Shown here: positions 16,920-26,420 of the stretch, in pieces
Numbering within the stretch: position 1 is the first letter of the stretch
Layout of the letters: the number at the start of each line of letters is the position of its first letter
NCBI GenBank assembly: GCA_027081275.1
Contig: JALWKV010000068.1
Coordinates: 1 to 57,357, forward strand
DNA length: 57,357 bases
Origin: Gammaproteobacteria bacterium
GTDB lineage: Bacteria; Pseudomonadota; Gammaproteobacteria; UWMA-0217
Direction of reading: 5' to 3'
Notes under the pieces: model-generated
Databases searched by the model: none
Told to the model about the DNA's origin: nothing
What the model saw: only the letters and a program-made list of their open reading frames with translations
Position numbers and translations under genes: made by a program

Positions 16920-19496
16920 ATGGCTGAATTTGCCAAAGAAGTCCTCACGGTGAACCTCGAGGACGAGATGCGCCAGTCCTATCTGGACTACGCCATGAGC
17001 GTCATCGTCGGCCGCGCGCTGCCGGATGTGCGCGACGGACTCAAGCCGGTCCATCGCCGCGTCATCTACTCGATGAGCGAGCTGCACAACGACTGGAACA
17101 AGCCCTACAAGAAGTCGGCGCGCATCGTCGGCGACGTCATCGGTAAGTACCACCCCCACGGCGACACCGCCGTCTACGACACCATTGTGCGGATGGCGCA
17201 GCCGTTTTCCATGCGCTACATGCTGATCGACGGCCAGGGCAACTTCGGCTCGGTCGACGGCGACTCCCCGGCGGCCATGCGTTACACCGAGATCCGCATG
17301 GCGAAGATCACCCACCAGCTGCTGGCCGACATCGATCGCGAGACGGTCGATTTCGTCGCCAACTACGACGAATCGGAACACGAGCCGAAGGTGCTGCCGA
17401 CCAGGGTGCCGAACCTGCTGGTCAACGGCTCGGCCGGCATCGCCGTCGGCATGGCCACCAATATTCCGCCGCACAACCTCACCGAAGTCGTCAACGCCTG
17501 CCTGCATCTGCTCGACGTGCCCGATGCCTCGGTGGACGCGCTGATGGAGCATCTGCCAGGGCCGGACTTTCCCACCGCGGCGATCATCAACGGCGCCCAC
17601 GGCATTCGTGAGGCCTACAAGACCGGGCGTGGCCGCATCTATCTGCGCGCCCGCGCCCATATCGAATCGGACGAGAGCAGCGGCAAGGACACGATCATCG
17701 TCACCGAGCTGCCGTATCAGGTAAACAAGGCCCGCCTGCTGGAGAAGATCGCCGAACTGGTCAAGGAGAAGCGCATCGAGGGTATCGCCGAGCTGCGCGA
17801 CGAATCCGACAAGGACGGCATGCGCATGGTCATCGAGCTGCGTCGCGGCGAGATGGGCGAGGTGGTGCTCAACAACCTCTACAAGCAGACCCAACTGCAG
17901 ACCGTCTTCGGCATCAACATGGTGGCGCTGGAGGATGGTCAGCCGCGGCTGATGAATCTGGTGCAGATCCTGTCGGCGTTTCTCAAGCATCGCCGCGAGG
18001 TGGTCACCCGCCGCACCGTCTTCGATCTGCGCAAGGCGCGCGAGCGGGCGCATATCCTCGAGGGCCTGGCCGTGGCGCTGGCCAATATCGACGAGGTGAT
18101 TGCGCTGATCAAGGGCTCGCCGACGCCGGCCGAGGCCAAGCAGGGCCTGATCGAGCGCGTCTGGCAGCCGGGCGTGGTGACCGAGATGCTCTCCCGCGCC
18201 GGCGCCGAGGCGACCCGGCCGGAGGATCTCGAATCGCAGTACGGCCTCAGGGAGGACGGCTACCACCTCTCACCGGCGCAGGCCCAGGCCATTCTCGACC
18301 TGCGCCTGCATCGCCTGACCGGGCTGGAGAAGGACAAGATCGTCGCCGAGTATCGCGAGCTGCTGGAGAAGATCCACGATCTGCTGGAGATCCTCTCCAA
18401 TCCCGACCGTCTCACCCAGGTCATCCGCGAGGAGCTGCAGCAGCTGATCGCCGACTTCGGCGACGAGCGTCGCACCGAGATCGTGCAGGCGCACCAGAAT
18501 CTCTCGTTGGAGGATCTGATCACGCCGGAAGACGTGGTCGTCACCATCTCCCATGCCGGCTATGTCAAGGCGCAGCCGCTGGCCGACTACGAGGCCCAGC
18601 GTCGTGGCGGCAAGGGCAAGTCGGCCACCAGGATCAAGGACGAAGACTTTATCGAGAAGCTCTTCGTCGCCAATACCCATGACACCATTCTCTGTTTTTC
18701 CGGCGCCGGCAAGGTTTACTGGCTGAAGGTCTACGAGGTGCCGCTGGGCTCGCGTGCCGCGCGTGGCCGGCCGATCATCAACCTGCTGCCGCTGGAAGAG
18801 GGTGAGCAGATCCAGGCGATCCTGCCGGTGCGCGACTACGCCGAGGATCAGTACGTGGTCCTCTCGACCCGCAACGGCACGATCAAGAAGACGCCGCTGT
18901 CCGAGTTCTCGCGGCCGCGCAGCAGTGGCATCATTGCGCTCGACCTGCGCGAGGGCGACAGCCTGGTGGGCGTTTCGCTGACCAATGGCGGCCAGGAGGT
19001 GATGCTGTTCAGCAACGCCGGCAAGGCGATACGCTTTGCCGAGACCGACGTCCGGCCGATGGGGCGCACCGCCGCCGGCGTGCGCGGCATCCGCCTCGTC
19101 GAAGGCCAGCATGTCATCGCGCTGGTCGTGATCTACCCCGACAGCGACGCGCGCGTCGTGCTGGCCTCCGAAAACGGCTTCGGCAAGCGCACCCGGGTGG
19201 CCGAGTTCGCGGTACAGAAGCGCGGTGGCCAGGGCGTCATCGCCATGAAGCTGACCGAGCGCAATGGCGACCTCGTCGGCGCGGTGCTGGCCGAGGAGGA
19301 GGACGAGATCATGCTGATCACCACCCGCGGCACGCTGGTGCGGACGCCGGTGGCGGGTATCTCGGAGATCGGTCGCAATACCCAGGGCGTCATGCTGATC
19401 CGTCTCGGCAAGGGCGAGAAGCTGGCCGAGATCGAACGCATCGCCCATCTCGGCGGTGATGAAGACGAGTCGTCCGAGGTATCGACCGATCAGTAG
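16920..19496 (+). CDS. gyrA: DNA gyrase subunit A
   Basis: 858-residue gyrase A subunit, which cuts and rejoins DNA during negative supercoiling. Seen: N-terminal [28 protein letters not shown], the quinolone-determining region [20 protein letters not shown] (Thr rather than Ser at the position equal to E. coli 83; Asp kept at 87), the active-site tyrosine in [12 protein letters not shown], and the GyrA-box QRRGGKG at about residue 560, followed by the six-blade C-terminal propeller and an acidic tail (DEDESSE). The box identifies it as gyrase and not ParC. First gene of a gyrA-serC-serA-pheA-hisC-tyrA run; AGGGAAG is its ribosome site. Confidence 0.98.
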   Translation: MAEFAKEVLTVNLEDEMRQSYLDYAMSVIVGRALPDVRDGLKPVHRRVIYSMSELHNDWNKPYKKSARIVGDVIGKYHPHGDTAVYDTIVRMAQPFSMRYMLIDGQGNFGSVDGDSPAAMRYTEIRMAKITHQLLADIDRETVDFVANYDESEHEPKVLPTRVPNLLVNGSAGIAVGMATNIPPHNLTEVVNACLHLLDVPDASVDALMEHLPGPDFPTAAIINGAHGIREAYKTGRGRIYLRARAHIESDESSGKDTIIVTELPYQVNKARLLEKIAELVKEKRIEGIAELRDESDKDGMRMVIELRRGEMGEVVLNNLYKQTQLQTVFGINMVALEDGQPRLMNLVQILSAFLKHRREVVTRRTVFDLRKARERAHILEGLAVALANIDEVIALIKGSPTPAEAKQGLIERVWQPGVVTEMLSRAGAEATRPEDLESQYGLREDGYHLSPAQAQAILDLRLHRLTGLEKDKIVAEYRELLEKIHDLLEILSNPDRLTQVIREELQQLIADFGDERRTEIVQAHQNLSLEDLITPEDVVVTISHAGYVKAQPLADYEAQRRGGKGKSATRIKDEDFIEKLFVANTHDTILCFSGAGKVYWLKVYEVPLGSRAARGRPIINLLPLEEGEQIQAILPVRDYAEDQYVVLSTRNGTIKKTPLSEFSRPRSSGIIALDLREGDSLVGVSLTNGGQEVMLFSNAGKAIRFAETDVRPMGRTAAGVRGIRLVEGQHVIALVVIYPDSDARVVLASENGFGKRTRVAEFAVQKRGGQGVIAMKLTERNGDLVGAVLAEEEDEIMLITTRGTLVRTPVAGISEIGRNTQGVMLIRLGKGEKLAEIERIAHLGGDEDESSEVSTDQ

Positions 19497-19573
19497 CGCC
19501 CGCCGCTGCCGCGAAACCAGTTTTTCTTTCGTAACCATTCCGCCGCTGAAAGGGGGCGTCGCAATAGCCCTCT

Positions 19574-19745
19574 CCCCAGCGGGGAGGCTGTCGCAAAAAG
19601 AAGTAGGCTCGATCAAGCTGTAGCGGATCGGACAACGGCGTGACTTCAAGGCAACGCTGCTGCCGGTTCCGCTGCGCTTGAACCGGCCTGCCAACGCCCT
19701 CTCCCTCGTGGGAGAGCGTTTTGTGACACCCTCTCGGGGCGAGGG
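19574..19745. repeat. Hairpin-array repeat D, copy 1
   Basis: About 170 bases between gyrA and serC, delimited by GGCTGTCGCAAAA (19586) and TTTTGTGACACCCTC (19720-19734). Internal hairpins include GCCGGTTCC...GAACCGGC (19662-19686) and AACGCCCTCTCCC...GGGAGAGCGTT. It is inverted relative to the copy at 32188-32352, with which it is clearly homologous throughout. Confidence 0.75.
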
Positions 19746-19811
19746 GGTGGGAGGGGGTAGGCCATTGTTTTCACCCTCTCCCCAGCCCTCTCCCTCAAGG
19801 GAGAGGGAGCT
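19740..19811. repeat. CCCTCTCCC-type palindromic repeat F, copy 1
   Basis: Arms GAGGGGGTGGGAGGGGGTAG and CACCCTCTCCCCAGCCCTC, then CTCTCCCTCAAGGGAGAGG, linked by CCATTGTTTT. A direct-orientation copy stands before pyruvate kinase (34798-34868). Both lie within about 65 bases of a start codon. This is a frequently met dispersed palindrome type in proteobacteria. Confidence 0.7.
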
Positions 19812-19874
19812 AAAGCGCGTAGCGACAGCCTTTGCAGGCGAACGGCTTTTTCCTTTAATTGGGGACAACAATCA

Positions 19875-20957
19875 ATGAGCAGAGTATTCAATTTCAGCGC
19901 CGGGCCGGCGATGCTGCCGGAGCCGGTGTTGCAGCAGGCCCGGGACGAAATGCTGGACTGGCGCGGCAGCGGCATGTCGGTCATGGAGATGAGTCATCGC
20001 GGCAAGGCGTTCATCTCGATCGCGGAGCAGGCCGAGGCCGACCTGCGCGAGCTGCTGGCGATTCCCGACAACTACAGGGTGCTGTTTCTGCAGGGTGGCG
20101 CCAGCCTCCAGTTCGCCGCCATTCCGATGAACCTGCTGCGCGGCGCGAAGCGGGCCGACTACATCAACACCGGCGCCTGGTCGAAGAAGGCCATCGCCCA
20201 GGCGAAGCAGTACTGCGATGTGAACGTCGTCGCCTCCACCGAGGAGAGTGGCTTCACCTGCGTGCCCGACGAGGCCAGCCTGGCGTTCGACGCCGATGCC
20301 GCCTATGTCCACTACACGCCGAACGAGACGATCGGCGGCGTCGAATTCCCCTACATTCCCGATACCGGCGACATTCCGCTGGTGGCCGACATGTCGTCGA
20401 CGATCCTGTCGCGCCCCCTCGACGTGTCGAGATTCGGCCTGATCTACGCCGGCGCGCAGAAGAACATCGGCCCCGCCGGCCTGACCATCGTCATCGTCCG
20501 TGACGACCTCATCGGCGAGACGCTGCCCGGCACGCCCGGCGTCATGGACTACAAGGCGCAGGCCGACGCCGGCTCCATGCTGAACACGCCGCCGACCTAC
20601 TCCTGGTATCTGGCCGGGCTGGTGTTCCAGTGGCTCAAGCACCTTGGCGGGCTGGCCTCGATGGCCGAGATCAACCGCCGCAAGGCGGAGAAGCTCTACG
20701 CCGCCATCGACGCCACCGATTTCTACAGCAGCCCCGTGGAGAAAAGCTGCCGCTCGTGGATGAACGTGCCCTTCACGCTGGCCGATTCCGAGCTGGACAA
20801 GGCCTTTCTCGAAGGCGCCGAGGCTGCTGGACTTGCGACGCTGAAGGGGCACCGCTCGGTCGGCGGCATGCGCGCCAGCATCTACAACGCGATGCCGGAA
20901 GAGGGCGTCGATGCGCTGATTGCCTACATGCAGGAGTTCGAGAAAAAACATGGATAA
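19875..20957 (+). CDS. serC: Phosphoserine aminotransferase
   Basis: 360-residue PLP enzyme making phosphoserine (and 4-phosphohydroxythreonine) from the 3-oxo precursor. Seen: the N-terminal [16 protein letters not shown], the turn EMSHRGKAF, the PLP-binding lysine in [12 protein letters not shown], and the C-terminal [18 protein letters not shown]. Its last codons overlap the serA start by 8 bases. Together with serA it gives two of the three steps of serine synthesis. The ATG has GGGGAC upstream and is separated from gyrA by repeats D and F, so it may have its own promoter. Confidence 0.95.
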   Translation: MSRVFNFSAGPAMLPEPVLQQARDEMLDWRGSGMSVMEMSHRGKAFISIAEQAEADLRELLAIPDNYRVLFLQGGASLQFAAIPMNLLRGAKRADYINTGAWSKKAIAQAKQYCDVNVVASTEESGFTCVPDEASLAFDADAAYVHYTPNETIGGVEFPYIPDTGDIPLVADMSSTILSRPLDVSRFGLIYAGAQKNIGPAGLTIVIVRDDLIGETLPGTPGVMDYKAQADAGSMLNTPPTYSWYLAGLVFQWLKHLGGLASMAEINRRKAEKLYAAIDATDFYSSPVEKSCRSWMNVPFTLADSELDKAFLEGAEAAGLATLKGHRSVGGMRASIYNAMPEEGVDALIAYMQEFEKKHG

Positions 20958-22122
20958 GTTCAAGATCCTCACCCTCAACAACATTTCCGCCAAGGGGCTG
21001 GAGCGCTTTCCGCTGGAGCGCTACGAGGTGGCCTCCGAGATGACCCATCCGCAGGCGATTCTGCTGCGTTCCTACAACATGCACGACATGGCGCTGCCGG
21101 AGACGCTGCTGGCCGTCGGTCGCGCCGGCGCCGGCGTCAACAACATTCCGGTCGATCGCATGACGAGTCTTGGCATTCCGGTCTTCAACGCGCCGGGCGC
21201 CAACGCCAATGCGGTGAAGGAGCTGGTCCTCGCATCGATGTTGCTCGGCTGTCGCAATATCTGTCAGGCTTGGGGCTATTCCCGCAACCTCCAGGGCGAC
21301 GACAAGGAGATCGCCGTCGCCGTGGAGAAGGGCAAGAAGCAGTATGGCGGTTTCGAGCTGCCGGGGCGGACGCTGGGCGTCATCGGTCTCGGCGCCATCG
21401 GCGTCAAGGTGGCGAACGCAGCGCGGGCGCTGGGGATGAACGTCATCGGCTTCGACCCGACCATTACCGTCAAGAGCGCCTGGCAGCTCTCCTCCGACGT
21501 CGATTCGGCCAACTCCGTAGACGAGGTCTTTGCGCAGGCGGATTTTCTCACCTTCCATGTGCCGCTGCTCGATTCGACCCGGAATCTGGTCAACCGCGAG
21601 CGACTGGCGGCGATGAAGGACAATGTCGTCATCATCAATCTGGCGCGCAATGGCATCGTCGATGACGAGGCCGTGCTCGAAGCGCTCGACAGCGGCAAGG
21701 TCTACAGCTACATCAGCGACTTTCCGAGCAATCTGATCAAGGATCACCCGCGCGTCATCGTGCTGCCGCACCTCGGCGCCTCCACGGTCGAGGCCGAGGA
21801 GAACTGCGCCGTCATGGTCGCTGACGAGATCCGCGACTATCTGGAGGAGGGCATCGTTCGCAATTCGGTGAACTTTCCGGAGATCACCTCGGCCCGGACC
21901 GGTGTCAGCCGCGTCACCGTGGTCAACGAGAACCGCCCCGACATGCTGGCGCAGATCTCGCACTGGATGGGACAGGCCGGCCTCAACATCAACCACATGG
22001 TCAACGAGGCCCGTGGCGACATCGCCTATACCGTCGTCGATCTCGATTCCGAGGTGAAGGGCGAATGCTGTGAGGAGTTGCAGCAGGTCGACGGTATCAT
22101 CCGGGTGCGTATCCTGCCGTGA
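20950..22122 (+). CDS. serA: D-3-phosphoglycerate dehydrogenase
   Basis: 390-residue NAD-dependent dehydrogenase for the first step of serine synthesis. Seen: nucleotide fold [20 protein letters not shown] (about 140-160), the Arg-Glu-His catalytic set including [13 protein letters not shown] and [16 protein letters not shown], and a C-terminal ACT domain ([20 protein letters not shown]) that usually binds serine for feedback inhibition. The ATG at 20950, inside serC, has GGAG upstream and matches the family N-terminus ([10 protein letters not shown]); a start at 20920 would add an out-of-family extension. The stop overlaps the pheA GTG. Confidence 0.93.
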   Translation: MDKFKILTLNNISAKGLERFPLERYEVASEMTHPQAILLRSYNMHDMALPETLLAVGRAGAGVNNIPVDRMTSLGIPVFNAPGANANAVKELVLASMLLGCRNICQAWGYSRNLQGDDKEIAVAVEKGKKQYGGFELPGRTLGVIGLGAIGVKVANAARALGMNVIGFDPTITVKSAWQLSSDVDSANSVDEVFAQADFLTFHVPLLDSTRNLVNRERLAAMKDNVVIINLARNGIVDDEAVLEALDSGKVYSYISDFPSNLIKDHPRVIVLPHLGASTVEAEENCAVMVADEIRDYLEEGIVRNSVNFPEITSARTGVSRVTVVNENRPDMLAQISHWMGQAGLNINHMVNEARGDIAYTVVDLDSEVKGECCEELQQVDGIIRVRILP

Positions 22123-23201
22123 GCCAGGAGGAGCTCAAGAGGATCCGCGACCGGATCGACGACATCGACCGCCGGCTGCTGGAGCTGATCAGCGCGCGGG
22201 CGCGTTGCGCGCAGGAGGTGGCCGAGGTCAAGCGCCGCCACGGCGACAACACCACCTTCTACCGCCCGGAGCGCGAGGCGCAGGTGTTGCGCCGCATCCA
22301 GCAGCAGAACCCCGGCCCGCTCGACGACGAGGAGATGGCGCGGCTGTTCCGCGAGATCATGTCGGCCTGCCTGGCCGCCGAGGAGCGGCAGAAGATCGCC
22401 TACTTCGGCCCGGCCGGCTCGTTCACGCAGATGGCGGCGCTGAAGCACTTCGGCCACTCCATCGACACGCTGCCGCTGAACGCCATCAACGAGGTCTTCC
22501 GTGAGGTCGAATCCAAGTCCTGCGCCTATGGCGTGGTGCCGATCGAAAACTCCACCGAGGGCGTCGTCAACCACACGCTGGACAGCTTCCTCGAATCGTC
22601 GCTGAAGATCTGCGGCGAGGTGGAGATCCGCATCCACCAGCATCTGATGTCGCGCTGCGCCGAGCTGACACAGATCGAGCGCATCTACTCCCATCCGCAG
22701 TCGCTGGCGCAGTGTCGCGAATGGCTCGATACTCATCTGCCCCATGCCGAGCGGATCAATGCCTCCAACAACGCCGAAGCGGCGCGGCGGGCGGCCGAGG
22801 AGCCGGGCGCGGCGGCCATCGCCGGCGAGGCGGCGGCGGAGCTCTACGGGCTCGACATCCTAGCCCACAATGTCGAGGACAACCCCAACAACACCACCCG
22901 TTTTCTCGTCATCGGCCACCAGGAGGTGCCGCCGTCGGGCGATGACAAGACCTCGCTGCTGGTGTCGGCGCAGAATCGGCCGGGGGCGCTCTACCACATC
23001 CTCTCGCCCTTTGCCGACAACAACGTCAGTCTGACGCGGATCGAGTCGCGGCCGTCCCACTGCGTCAACTGGGAATACGTCTTCTTTCTCGACCTGCAGG
23101 GTCACGTTTCCGAACCGGGCATCCAGAAGGCGCTCGCCAGTCTCGAAGAGACCGCCGATCTGGTGCGGGTGCTCGGCTCCTATCCGCGGGCGGTCCTGTA
23201 A
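22119..23201 (+). CDS. pheA: Bifunctional chorismate mutase/prephenate dehydratase (P-protein)
   Basis: 360 residues in three parts: AroQ-type chorismate mutase (about 1-90, RIRDRIDDIDRRLLELI), prephenate dehydratase (about 95-275, AYFGPAGSFTQMA, PIENSTEGVVNHTLD and NNTTRFLVIG) and a regulatory ACT domain (from about 280, with NRPGALYHILSPFADNN and the phenylalanine-binding ESRP motif). Converts chorismate to phenylpyruvate. GTG start overlapping the serA stop (GTGA) implies translational coupling. Confidence 0.96.
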   Translation: MSQEELKRIRDRIDDIDRRLLELISARARCAQEVAEVKRRHGDNTTFYRPEREAQVLRRIQQQNPGPLDDEEMARLFREIMSACLAAEERQKIAYFGPAGSFTQMAALKHFGHSIDTLPLNAINEVFREVESKSCAYGVVPIENSTEGVVNHTLDSFLESSLKICGEVEIRIHQHLMSRCAELTQIERIYSHPQSLAQCREWLDTHLPHAERINASNNAEAARRAAEEPGAAAIAGEAAAELYGLDILAHNVEDNPNNTTRFLVIGHQEVPPSGDDKTSLLVSAQNRPGALYHILSPFADNNVSLTRIESRPSHCVNWEYVFFLDLQGHVSEPGIQKALASLEETADLVRVLGSYPRAVL

Positions 23202-23218
23202 ATGCCGAGGCATCACCG

Positions 23219-24337
23219 ATGATCATCGATTTTCTGCTCAAGGCCACCCCGGGCGTGCAGGGGCTGCAACCCTACATTCCCGGCAAGCCGGTGGAGGAGC
23301 TGCAACGCGAGCTGGGGCTTGCGCATATCGTCAAGCTCGCCTCGAACGAGAATCCGCTGGGGCCGAGTCCGCTCGGCAAGGCGGCCGCCGCGGGCGAGCT
23401 GGACGGCCTCAACTGGTATCCCGACGACGTCGGCTATCGGCTGAAGCAGAAGCTGGCCGAGCGTTACGGGCTGGCCTTCGAGCAGATCACCCTTGGCGCC
23501 GGCTCCAGCGATGTCATCGACATGGTGGCGCGCAGCTTTCTCGGGCCGGGGCGCAATGCCGTCTATGCCGCCCACAGCTTCGCCATGTACGCCATCTACA
23601 GCCGGGCCGCCGGCGCGGAAGGGCGCGTTGCGCCGGCGCTGCCGCCCGACGGCGACATGCCCTACGGCCACGACCTCGATGCGATGGCGGCGCTGATCGA
23701 CGACGACACCCGCGTCGTCTTCATCGCCAATCCCAACAATCCCACCGGCACCTGGCTCGACGCCGATGCGCTCCACGCCTTCATCGAGTCGGTGCCGCCC
23801 GATGTGGTGGTGGTCCTCGACGAGGCCTATACCGAGTATGTCAGCCGCCCGGGTTTCCCCGACGGCGTGGCCTGGCTGCAGGATTTCCCCAACCTGATCG
23901 TCACCCGCACCTTCTCCAAGATCTACGGACTGGCCGCGCTGCGAGTCGGATACGGCCTCGCCAGCGCCGAGCTGACGGCGGTGATCAACCGCGTGCGTCA
24001 CCCGTTCAATGTCAATTCGGTGGCGCTGGCGGCCGCCGAGGCGGCGCTCGACGACAGCGACTTCATCGCTCGCAGCGTCGCCAACAACGATGCCGGCATG
24101 GCGCAGTATCTCGCCGCCTTCGAGGAGATGGGGCTCGAAAGCATCCCGTCGGTAGGCAACTTCGTCTGCGTCGATGTGGTGCGCCCCGGCGCCGAGGTCT
24201 TCGAGGAGATGCTGCGGCTCGGCGTCATCGTCCGCCCGGTCGGCAACTACGACCTGCCGAACCATCTGCGCATCACCATCGGCACGCCGGCGGAGAACGA
24301 AACCTGCATCGCGGCGCTGAAGCAATGCCTCTCGTAG
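23219..24337 (+). CDS. hisC: Histidinol-phosphate/aromatic aminotransferase
   Basis: 372-residue fold-type I PLP aminotransferase. Seen: KLASNENPLGPSPLG (substrate-binding), ANPNNPTGTW, DEAYTEYV and the PLP lysine in TFSKIYGLAALRVGYG. In this pheA-tyrA setting it is usually the HisC2-type enzyme, able to act on aromatic keto acids as well as imidazole-acetol phosphate; the exact preference is not determinable here. Overlaps the tyrA start by 13 bases. Confidence 0.9.
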   Translation: MIIDFLLKATPGVQGLQPYIPGKPVEELQRELGLAHIVKLASNENPLGPSPLGKAAAAGELDGLNWYPDDVGYRLKQKLAERYGLAFEQITLGAGSSDVIDMVARSFLGPGRNAVYAAHSFAMYAIYSRAAGAEGRVAPALPPDGDMPYGHDLDAMAALIDDDTRVVFIANPNNPTGTWLDADALHAFIESVPPDVVVVLDEAYTEYVSRPGFPDGVAWLQDFPNLIVTRTFSKIYGLAALRVGYGLASAELTAVINRVRHPFNVNSVALAAAEAALDDSDFIARSVANNDAGMAQYLAAFEEMGLESIPSVGNFVCVDVVRPGAEVFEEMLRLGVIVRPVGNYDLPNHLRITIGTPAENETCIAALKQCLS

Positions 24338-25188
24338 AGCGGCTCTGCATCATCGGCGTCGGCCTGATCGGCGGCTCGCTTTCGCTGGCGCTGAAACAGG
24401 CCGGCGCGGTCGGCTCCGTGATTGGCGTCGGGCGCAGCGCGGCCAATCTGGACGACGCGCTGCGCCTCGGCGTCATCGACGAGGCCAGCCATGACGCGGC
24501 GAGCGCCGTCGAGAGCGCGGACATGGTGGTGCTGGCCGTCCCGGTTGGTACGACGCAAGCCGTCTGCGAGCAGATTCGCGATCACCTCAATGCTGACGCA
24601 GTGCTGACCGATGTCGGCAGCGTCAAGGGCGATGTGGTGGCGCAGGTCGAGGCGGCTTTCGGCGAGGCGCCGGCGAATTTCGTCCCCGGTCATCCCATCG
24701 CCGGCACCGAGAAGAGCGGCGCCGCCGCGGCCTTCCCGACCCTCTACGAAGGGCGTCGCGTCCTGCTGACGCCGCTGGCCCATACTGCCGAGACCGCGCT
24801 CGACAGGGTGCGGCGCATGTGGGAAACGGCCGGCGCGGAGGTCGAGACGATGGAGGTGGCGCATCACGATGCCGTGCTGGCCGCCACCAGCCACCTGCCG
24901 CACATGCTGGCCTTCGGGCTGGTCGATCGGCTCGCGCGGATGGAGGATTCCGGCGAGATCTTCCGCTACGCCGCCGGGGGGTTCCGCGACTTCACTCGCA
25001 TCGCGTCGAGCGATCCGGTGATGTGGCGGGATATCTGCATGCACAACCGCGAGGCGCTGCTGGCGGCGATGGCTCAGTTCGAGGAGGAGCTGGCGGAGCT
25101 GCGCCGGGCGATCGACGCCGGTGACGGCGAGCGGCTGTTCGAGATCTTCACCCGTGCGCGGGAGGCGCGGGACGGCTTTACCGGCTGA
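24325..25188 (+). CDS. tyrA: Prephenate dehydrogenase
   Basis: 287-residue NAD(P)-dependent dehydrogenase for tyrosine synthesis. Seen: IIGVGLIGGSLSLALKQAG nucleotide fold at the N-terminus, TDVGSVKGDV, the substrate loop PGHPIAGTEKSGAAAA and the catalytic-site helix VAHHDAVLAATSHLPH. In many relatives aroA follows directly; here the run ends, and the next gene is convergent with an 11-base overlap of the 3' ends. Confidence 0.95.
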   Translation: MPLVERLCIIGVGLIGGSLSLALKQAGAVGSVIGVGRSAANLDDALRLGVIDEASHDAASAVESADMVVLAVPVGTTQAVCEQIRDHLNADAVLTDVGSVKGDVVAQVEAAFGEAPANFVPGHPIAGTEKSGAAAAFPTLYEGRRVLLTPLAHTAETALDRVRRMWETAGAEVETMEVAHHDAVLAATSHLPHMLAFGLVDRLARMEDSGEIFRYAAGGFRDFTRIASSDPVMWRDICMHNREALLAAMAQFEEELAELRRAIDAGDGERLFEIFTRAREARDGFTG

Positions 25189-25777
25189 CCAGTTGGTCGA
25201 GCTGCCGGTCATGCAGCCGGCTCAGCGTCAGCAGCGCCGTGATCGCGCCCAGCAGCGCGTACCACATGTCCGACTGCGTATCCCACTGATAACCCTGCGT
25301 GCCGAGAAAGGCCGTGGCCGAGTCGCCGCTGGCGAGCGCGGCCGCCCATTCGATCAGTTCGTAGAAGGCCGAGAAGCCGAGACAGAAGCAGATCACCAGA
25401 AAATTCAGCCAGCCGCGACCGTTGACGACCTTGTTGCGAATCAGGATCTCGCGCGCGAGGATCGCCGGGACGAAGCCCTGGGCGAAGTGGCCGAGCTTGT
25501 CGTAGTTGTTGCGCGACCAGCCGAAGGCCTGCGCTGCCCAGTCGCCGAGCGGCACCTCGGCGTAGGTGTAGTGGCCTCCGACCATCAGGATGCTGCTGTG
25601 CAGCAGAATCAGCAGATAGGCCAGCGGCGTCAGCCGGAAGCGGTTCCAGGTGGCGGCCAGCACCGCCAGCCCGATCAGCGCCGGTGCGACCTCGAGCAGC
25701 CAGGTGAAATAGTCCTTCGGCGCGATGGCGGACCAGACGAGGATGCCGAAAAAGATGGCGAGCCAGAGCGTTTTCAT
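25178..25777 (-). CDS. DUF2238 family membrane protein (YjdF-like)
   Basis: 199-residue inner-membrane protein with about six helices. Family marks are VGGHYTYAEVP, NNYDKLGHFAQGFVPAILARE and the ending QWDTQSDMWYALLGA, with conserved His, Asp and Glu residues facing the membrane. Function unknown. Its 3' end overlaps that of tyrA by 11 bases on the opposite strand. Confidence 0.85.
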   Translation of the reverse strand: MKTLWLAIFFGILVWSAIAPKDYFTWLLEVAPALIGLAVLAATWNRFRLTPLAYLLILLHSSILMVGGHYTYAEVPLGDWAAQAFGWSRNNYDKLGHFAQGFVPAILAREILIRNKVVNGRGWLNFLVICFCLGFSAFYELIEWAAALASGDSATAFLGTQGYQWDTQSDMWYALLGAITALLTLSRLHDRQLDQLVSR

Positions 25778-25819
25778 GGCGCGATGGTAGCAGTTCCGGC
25801 GCGTCCCGGCGTGTGACCT

Positions 25820-26011
25820 TCAGTCCGCGAGGACGAAGGTGACCTTCAGGCGTACCCGGTATTCGCGGATCTTGCCGTTCTTGCCGCATTTCACTTTGTG
25901 ATCACTCACCCAAGCGCCCTTAACGTTCTTCAGCGTCTTGTTGGCGCGCTTGATGCCGGCCTTGACGGCGTCGTCGAAGCTCTTGTCGGACGAGGCGATG
26001 ATTTCGGTGAC
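25820..26011 (-). pseudogene. Dodecin gene without its start, cut by repeat B
   Basis: Reading the minus strand, 63 codons of an otherwise intact dodecin are present: VTEIIASSDKSFDDAVKAGI... through GAWVSDHKV to EYRVRLKVTFVLAD and stop. Dodecins are about 65-70 residue flavin- or coenzyme A-binding dodecamers beginning M-(3 to 5 residues)-VTEI. Directly upstream of the V codon is an in-frame TGA (26012-26014) that belongs to the MITE-like repeat B, so the initiation codon and leader are gone. A ribosome-site-like AAAGGAG lies beyond the far end of the repeat (26214-26220). The gene therefore looks inactivated unless an unusual start is used. Confidence 0.75.
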
Positions 26012-26192
26012 TCAGCCCGCATTTCTCGCCACCCTTCTACTGCGGCGGCCCAATGGCACGCCCTGGCCGGCTTTCGCTCGGTCGGAGCGCTCGACATGGT
26101 GTCGGCCATGCCTGCGCGCTCCTCGGTCGCGAAAACCACCCATGCCGCACCCTTGAGCCGTCTCGCTACGAACTGTGGCGAGAAATGCGGGC
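26012..26192. mobile_element. MITE-like repeat B, copy 2, inserted in the dodecin gene
   Basis: About 180 bp with terminal inverted repeats GCCCGCATTTCTCGCCAC / GTGGCGAGAAATGCGGGC. Inverted and roughly 85-90% identical to copy 1 at 4461-4644 by eye, including the interior GCGCGCAGGCAT and CGAGCGCTCCGACCGAGCG stretches. The left end abuts codon 4-6 of the dodecin gene. No clear target duplication. Confidence 0.8.
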
Positions 26193-26238
26193 CGCTACGG
26201 AATTGGTTTCTCGCTCCTTTGCGTGGTGTTGGAATCCG

Positions 26239-26413
26239 CCCCGGGAGGTTGTCGCAAAAGCGGTAGCTTTGCGGCAACCTCGCGCAGCACAAGGATGTGC
26301 TGCCAGAAACAACGACGATAAGTCGTTGTTTCTGCGAGAAAAGGAAAAATCGCACTTTTTCCTTTTCGTGTGTCGCAAAGTCCTGGATGGACTTTTGCGA
26401 CACCCTCCCGGGG
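26239..26413. repeat. Five-hairpin structured repeat C, copy 1
   Basis: About 175 bases closed by outer arms CCCCGGGAGG / CCTCCCGGGG. In order on the plus strand: AGGTTGTCGCAAA/TTTGCGGCAACCT, GCAGCAC/GTGCTGC-type small stem, AAACAACGAC/GTCGTTGTTT, a GGAAAAAT-cgc-ACTTTTTCC stem and TGTCGCAAAGTCC/GGACTTTTGCGACA. Inverted relative to copy 2 (47473-47659) and to the divergent copy 3 (36473-36618). It ends 7 bases before the stop codon of the M48 protease gene. Confidence 0.75.
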
Positions 26414-26420
26414 GAGCAGA

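Noticed and set aside
26239-26413. Possible CRISPR array or integron attC site
   Set aside because: The repeats are different hairpins in fixed order, not equal direct repeats with spacers; no cas or integrase gene is near, and the attC core pattern is not present.
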